10,266 nucleotides of DNA, from NCBI GenBank assembly GCA_034408745.1, contig JAWXCM010000147.1, positions 1 to 10,266 on the forward strand. The letters run 5' to 3'. Shown piece after piece: positions 7,602-10,266 of the stretch (its first letter is position 1; each line of letters starts with the position of its first letter). This DNA is from JAWXCM01 sp034408745 (GTDB lineage Bacteria > Acidobacteriota > Terriglobia > Bryobacterales > Bryobacteraceae). The notes under the pieces were generated by a model, which saw nothing but the letters and a program-made list of their open reading frames with translations, ran no database searches and was not told the DNA's origin. A program made the position numbers and the translations under genes.

Positions 7602-9086
7602 TTACAGCCTGCCGTAGATCGGTCTCAGTGCCGGGTAAATCGCCTGATACGTCCCGTGAAGCCGCGCATACTCGGCCGCATCGGTCCGGCGGGGCGACAC
7701 CTCGCCGACCTCTGCGATAGCCACGCGGCAGCATTCCTCAACACTTCCGTACTCCCCGGTTCCGGTCACCGCCAGCAACGCGGCCCCATACGCCGACCCT
7801 TCCTGCGAAGCAAGCGTAGTCACCCGCTTGTTGAGAATGCTGGCCATCGTTTGCCGCCAGAAATCGCTCTTCGCACCGCCGCCCGACAACCGCACCGACT
7901 CCACCGGCACGCCCATTCCTTCAATAATGTCGAGCCCGTCCTTCTGGCTGTAGCAGACACCCTCGATCACGCTCCGAACCATATCGGCCCGTGTGTGACG
8001 GCCCGTCAGCCCAACCCATGCGGCCCGCGCCGACGCGTCCAGATGAGGCGTCCGCTCGCCCATCAGATAAGGCAGCCAGAACAGACCTTGAGACCCCAGA
8101 TCGGCCGACGCAGCCTCCGTCATCAGCGAGTCGTAACTGACACCCGGAGTAAGTTGATTCCGGAACCACTGCAGACTGAGCCCCGCCCCCTGAGTAACTC
8201 CCATCACATGCCACTTACCCTTCACCGCGTGGCAAAACGTGTGGACCCGGCCCTGCGGGTCGTAACTCGCCGCGTCGGTGTGCGCGAACACCACCCCCGA
8301 CGTCCCCAGCGTGCACGACACAATACCCGACTCCACGATGCCGTTGCCCACAGCGCTCGCAGCCTGGTCACCACCACCGCCAACCACCGGAGTGCCCGCG
8401 GCCAGCCCGGTAGCCGCAGCCGCCGCGGCGGTAATGTGCCCCGTCACTTCCACCGATTCGTACACCGCCGGAAGCACCGCCCGATCCACGCCGCACGCAT
8501 CGGCCATCTCGTACGACCACCGCCGGTTCACTACATCAAACAACGAGGTCCCCGAGGCATCCGAAACCTCGCTGGCAAACTCGCCAGTAAGACAGAAACG
8601 AATGTAATCCTTCGGCAGCAGCACACGGCGGATCCGCGCGAACTTCTCCGGCTCATGATCGCGAACCCACAGTAACTTCGGCAGCGTAAACCCTGTAACA
8701 ACCGGATTCGCCGTATACTCAAGAACCTTCTCGCGACCTACGTTCTGGTTGATCCAGTCCACCTGAGGCTGACTCCGCTGATCGCACCAGATCAGCGCCG
8801 GGCGGATCACCTGGTCTGTTTCGTCGAGCAGCGTAAGCCCGTGCATCTGGCCCGACAGCCCGACGCCCCTGATCTCAGCGCCGTTCACACCAGACTCGCC
8901 GAGCACGCCCCGAATCGCCTGCTGCGCCGCGTCCCACCAGTTTTCCGGCCTCTGCTCCGCCCACAGCGGACGCTGCATCAGCATCTCTTCATGCGCCGCC
9001 GTGAAGCTGGCAGTAACAGTGCCTTTTTCGTCGACGAGCAGCGCGCGGGACCCACCGGTCCCGATGTCGATTCCAAGCCAGTACAT
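7602..9086 (-). CDS. xylB: Xylulokinase (FGGY family)
   Basis: This 494-residue cytoplasmic FGGY kinase phosphorylates D-xylulose to xylulose 5-phosphate, which enters the pentose phosphate pathway. Sequence support: DIGTGGSRALL (7-17) phosphate-binding loop; GQMHGLTLLD (79-88), the MHG substrate motif typical of XylB; LLPKDYIRFCLTGEFASEVSD (156-176) followed by ASGT; VVGGGGDQAASAVG (234-247) with D240 as the likely catalytic base; TLGTSGV (259-265); LPYLMGERTPHLD (338-350); and GGGAKSDFWRQ (402-412). The pattern closely follows E. coli XylB from memory, making xylulokinase the best call, although FGGY members with other ketose substrates cannot be excluded. Start ATG at 9086 is five bases after the stop of the ROK gene; GGAGG lies 12 bases upstream, inside the ROK 3' end. 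No xylose isomerase gene is visible in the window. Confidence 0.95.
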   Translation of the reverse strand: MYWLGIDIGTGGSRALLVDEKGTVTASFTAAHEEMLMQRPLWAEQRPENWWDAAQQAIRGVLGESGVNGAEIRGVGLSGQMHGLTLLDETDQVIRPALIWCDQRSQPQVDWINQNVGREKVLEYTANPVVTGFTLPKLLWVRDHEPEKFARIRRVLLPKDYIRFCLTGEFASEVSDASGTSLFDVVNRRWSYEMADACGVDRAVLPAVYESVEVTGHITAAAAAATGLAAGTPVVGGGGDQAASAVGNGIVESGIVSCTLGTSGVVFAHTDAASYDPQGRVHTFCHAVKGKWHVMGVTQGAGLSLQWFRNQLTPGVSYDSLMTEAASADLGSQGLFWLPYLMGERTPHLDASARAAWVGLTGRHTRADMVRSVIEGVCYSQKDGLDIIEGMGVPVESVRLSGGGAKSDFWRQTMASILNKRVTTLASQEGSAYGAALLAVTGTGEYGSVEECCRVAIAEVGEVSPRRTDAAEYARLHGTYQAIYPALRPIYGRL

Positions 9087-9091
9087 GTTGT

Positions 9092-10021
9092 CTAACGGCC
9101 TCCGGCAGTGAGTGCCTGGAACGGCAGCGCCGCGGCGCCGATCAGTCCGGCTTCATTGCCCAGAACAGCTTTCTCGATTCGTGTTTTGGTGTTGCGGAAC
9201 GTGAATGACCGCTTCTCCACCTCGGCAAACATCGGCGGCGCAAACTGATCCCACGCCGCCAGCACCCCACCCGAAAGCAGGTAAAGTGGAAAATTAAAGA
9301 GATTAATCATCGTGGCCAGCGCGATTCCTAAATACTCGCCGACCGTGGTAAAAATCTGCTTCGCCCGAGGCTCGCCTGCCGCGGCCATCTCGTAAACCTG
9401 CTTGGCCGTGAGGTCGTCCCCCAGCTGAATCAGCCGCGCCATCGCCGTGATCGCCGTCGCCGATGTGTGCTTCTCCAGGCATCCGAAATTACCGCAGCCA
9501 CACGGGTTTCCCGTCGGATTCACCGTAATGTGGCCGATCTCCCCGGCCATGCCGACAAACCCGTGCAGGATCTTCCCGCCGCTCACAATCCCGCCCCCAA
9601 TACCCGTACCGAGCGTCAGCAGGATCAGGTCGTCCACAGCGCGCCCCGCCCCAGCCCACTTCTCCCCGAGAGCCGCCGCATTCGCGTCATTCTCGAGGAA
9701 AATAGGCGTACCGAGCCGGCGTTCAATCTCATCGCGCACGGGAAATCCACTGAATTCCGGGAGATTATTAGAATTCGCGATAATTCCCCGCTCCATGTCG
9801 ATGAATCCCGGGACGCCGATGCCCACACCCGCCAGCGTCCCGCTCCCGCACCGTTGCTTCAGCGCGAGAATGGAATCCACCATGTCGCCGATAACGGCGT
9901 CGCGGCCTTCCTGCAGATCCGTCGTCCCTGCTATCTTTTCCAGGAGCTCACCACTGCGGTTCACTGCCGCTGCCCGCAGATTCGTACCGCCCAGGTCCAC
10001 ACCAATCGAGTACTCTGCCAT
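9092..10021 (-). CDS. ROK family sugar kinase, glucokinase-like
   Basis: This 309-residue cytoplasmic protein belongs to the ROK family and has no N-terminal helix-turn-helix, so it is a kinase and not a repressor. DLGGTNLRAA (9-18) is the ATP phosphate-binding motif; GIGVPGFID (67-75) follows; ENDANAAALGE (110-120) carries the likely catalytic D112; LGTGIGGGIV (137-146) is the second phosphate loop; and EIGHITV (161-167) supplies the sugar-binding E161 and zinc ligand H164. The zinc cluster is CGCGNFGC (174-181), with C174, C176 and C181. SGGV (250-253) is the adenosine motif. Glucose is the commonest substrate, but N-acetylmannosamine, fructose or allose kinases look alike. It lies about 32 bases after the sulfatase stop and five before xylB, in the same operon. 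Start is ATG at 10021; the Shine-Dalgarno is weak. Family and intactness are firm; substrate is inference. Confidence 0.93.
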   Translation of the reverse strand: MAEYSIGVDLGGTNLRAAAVNRSGELLEKIAGTTDLQEGRDAVIGDMVDSILALKQRCGSGTLAGVGIGVPGFIDMERGIIANSNNLPEFSGFPVRDEIERRLGTPIFLENDANAAALGEKWAGAGRAVDDLILLTLGTGIGGGIVSGGKILHGFVGMAGEIGHITVNPTGNPCGCGNFGCLEKHTSATAITAMARLIQLGDDLTAKQVYEMAAAGEPRAKQIFTTVGEYLGIALATMINLFNFPLYLLSGGVLAAWDQFAPPMFAEVEKRSFTFRNTKTRIEKAVLGNEAGLIGAAALPFQALTAGGR

Positions 10022-10053
10022 GCGTCCGCAATTCTACCAGCAACCCGAGCCAC

Positions 10054-10266
10054 TTACGCCTTCTTGTCGCCCGATTCCTTCGCCAGCACCGCCAGTCGCG
10101 CCGACAGCGCAGCGATCCGGCCCGCGTGCCGTAGGTCACCAGCCAGATCCCGCAACTCCTCCGGATCGTTCGCCATGTCAAACAGCTGCAGTCGCGTGCT
10201 GCCATTGACGGTGTACCGGATCAGCTTCCAGTCCTTCGTGCGCACCGCGCGCTGGAAGTCCCGATA
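10054..10266 (-). CDS. Sulfatase, C-terminal fragment (N-terminus beyond window)
   Basis: Seventy codons up to a TAA stop are visible and the frame is open at the right edge. The fragment reads AVRTKDWKLIRY (about 7-18 from the edge), then LQLFDMANDPEELRDLAGD, an ending typical of arylsulfatase A-type sulfatases in which a conserved tryptophan-lysine strand precedes an 'LFDLxxDPxE' segment. These enzymes hydrolyse sulfate esters of sugars, sulfolipids or aryl compounds and are often exported. The catalytic formylglycine cysteine or serine is in the missing part, so activity cannot be judged. It is upstream of the ROK kinase with a gap of about 32 bases and is probably the first or an early gene of the operon. 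Confidence 0.88.
   Translation of the reverse strand, partial: YRDFQRAVRTKDWKLIRYTVNGSTRLQLFDMANDPEELRDLAGDLRHAGRIAALSARLAVLAKESGDKKA

Noticed and set aside
1..10266. Search for CRISPR arrays, insertion sequences, tRNA genes and toxin or defence modules
   Set aside because: No regularly spaced repeats, transposase motifs, terminal repeats, cloverleaf sequence or defence-family domains were found by reading both strands; the window looks like ordinary chromosomal sequence.

Overview
The window is compact, GC-rich bacterial chromosomal DNA with almost no intergenic space. No stretch over 300 bases lacks a gene, and the longest gap between predicted genes is 46 bases. The organism is probably an acidobacterium, with Bryobacterales/Solibacterales relatives most likely. 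I infer this from three things: the fused MFS/spermidine-synthase-like membrane protein, the secreted protein carrying the 'LPNFICTQ' region (a style I associate with Solibacter-type genomes), and the sulfatase plus sugar-kinase content. No rRNA or other phylogenetic marker is present, so the assignment is tentative.

Layout, left to right. (1) Positions 1-1451, minus strand: the first 483 codons of a polytopic membrane protein of the fused MFS/spermidine-synthase-like family, cut by the left edge just where the AdoMet-binding glycine loop would begin. (2) Positions 1498-2457, plus strand: a TIM-barrel sugar phosphate isomerase/epimerase, divergent from (1) across 46 bases. It is the only plus-strand gene. 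Its likely rho-independent terminator (2501-2541) lies inside the 3' coding end of the convergent neighbour. (3) Positions 2463-10266, minus strand: a run of seven tightly packed genes. In transcription order they are the sulfatase C-terminus (cut by the right edge), a ROK-family glucokinase-like sugar kinase, xylulokinase (xylB), primosomal helicase PriA, a GNAT acetyltransferase, a secreted DUF3108 protein, and a secreted protein of unknown function. Gaps within the run are about 32, 5, 10, 23, -4 (overlap) and 34 bases, so it looks like one long operon.

How the genes may work together: the sulfatase and two sugar kinases suggest desulfation of a sugar or polysaccharide followed by phosphorylation of the released sugars. 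The isomerase/epimerase fits the same theme but is transcribed separately. PriA (replication restart) is probably a passenger in the operon. The last two genes encode exported proteins likely to act in the periplasm or cell envelope. I found no mobile element, CRISPR array, RNA gene or clear novel defence system. The least explained gene is the secreted protein at 2463-3572.
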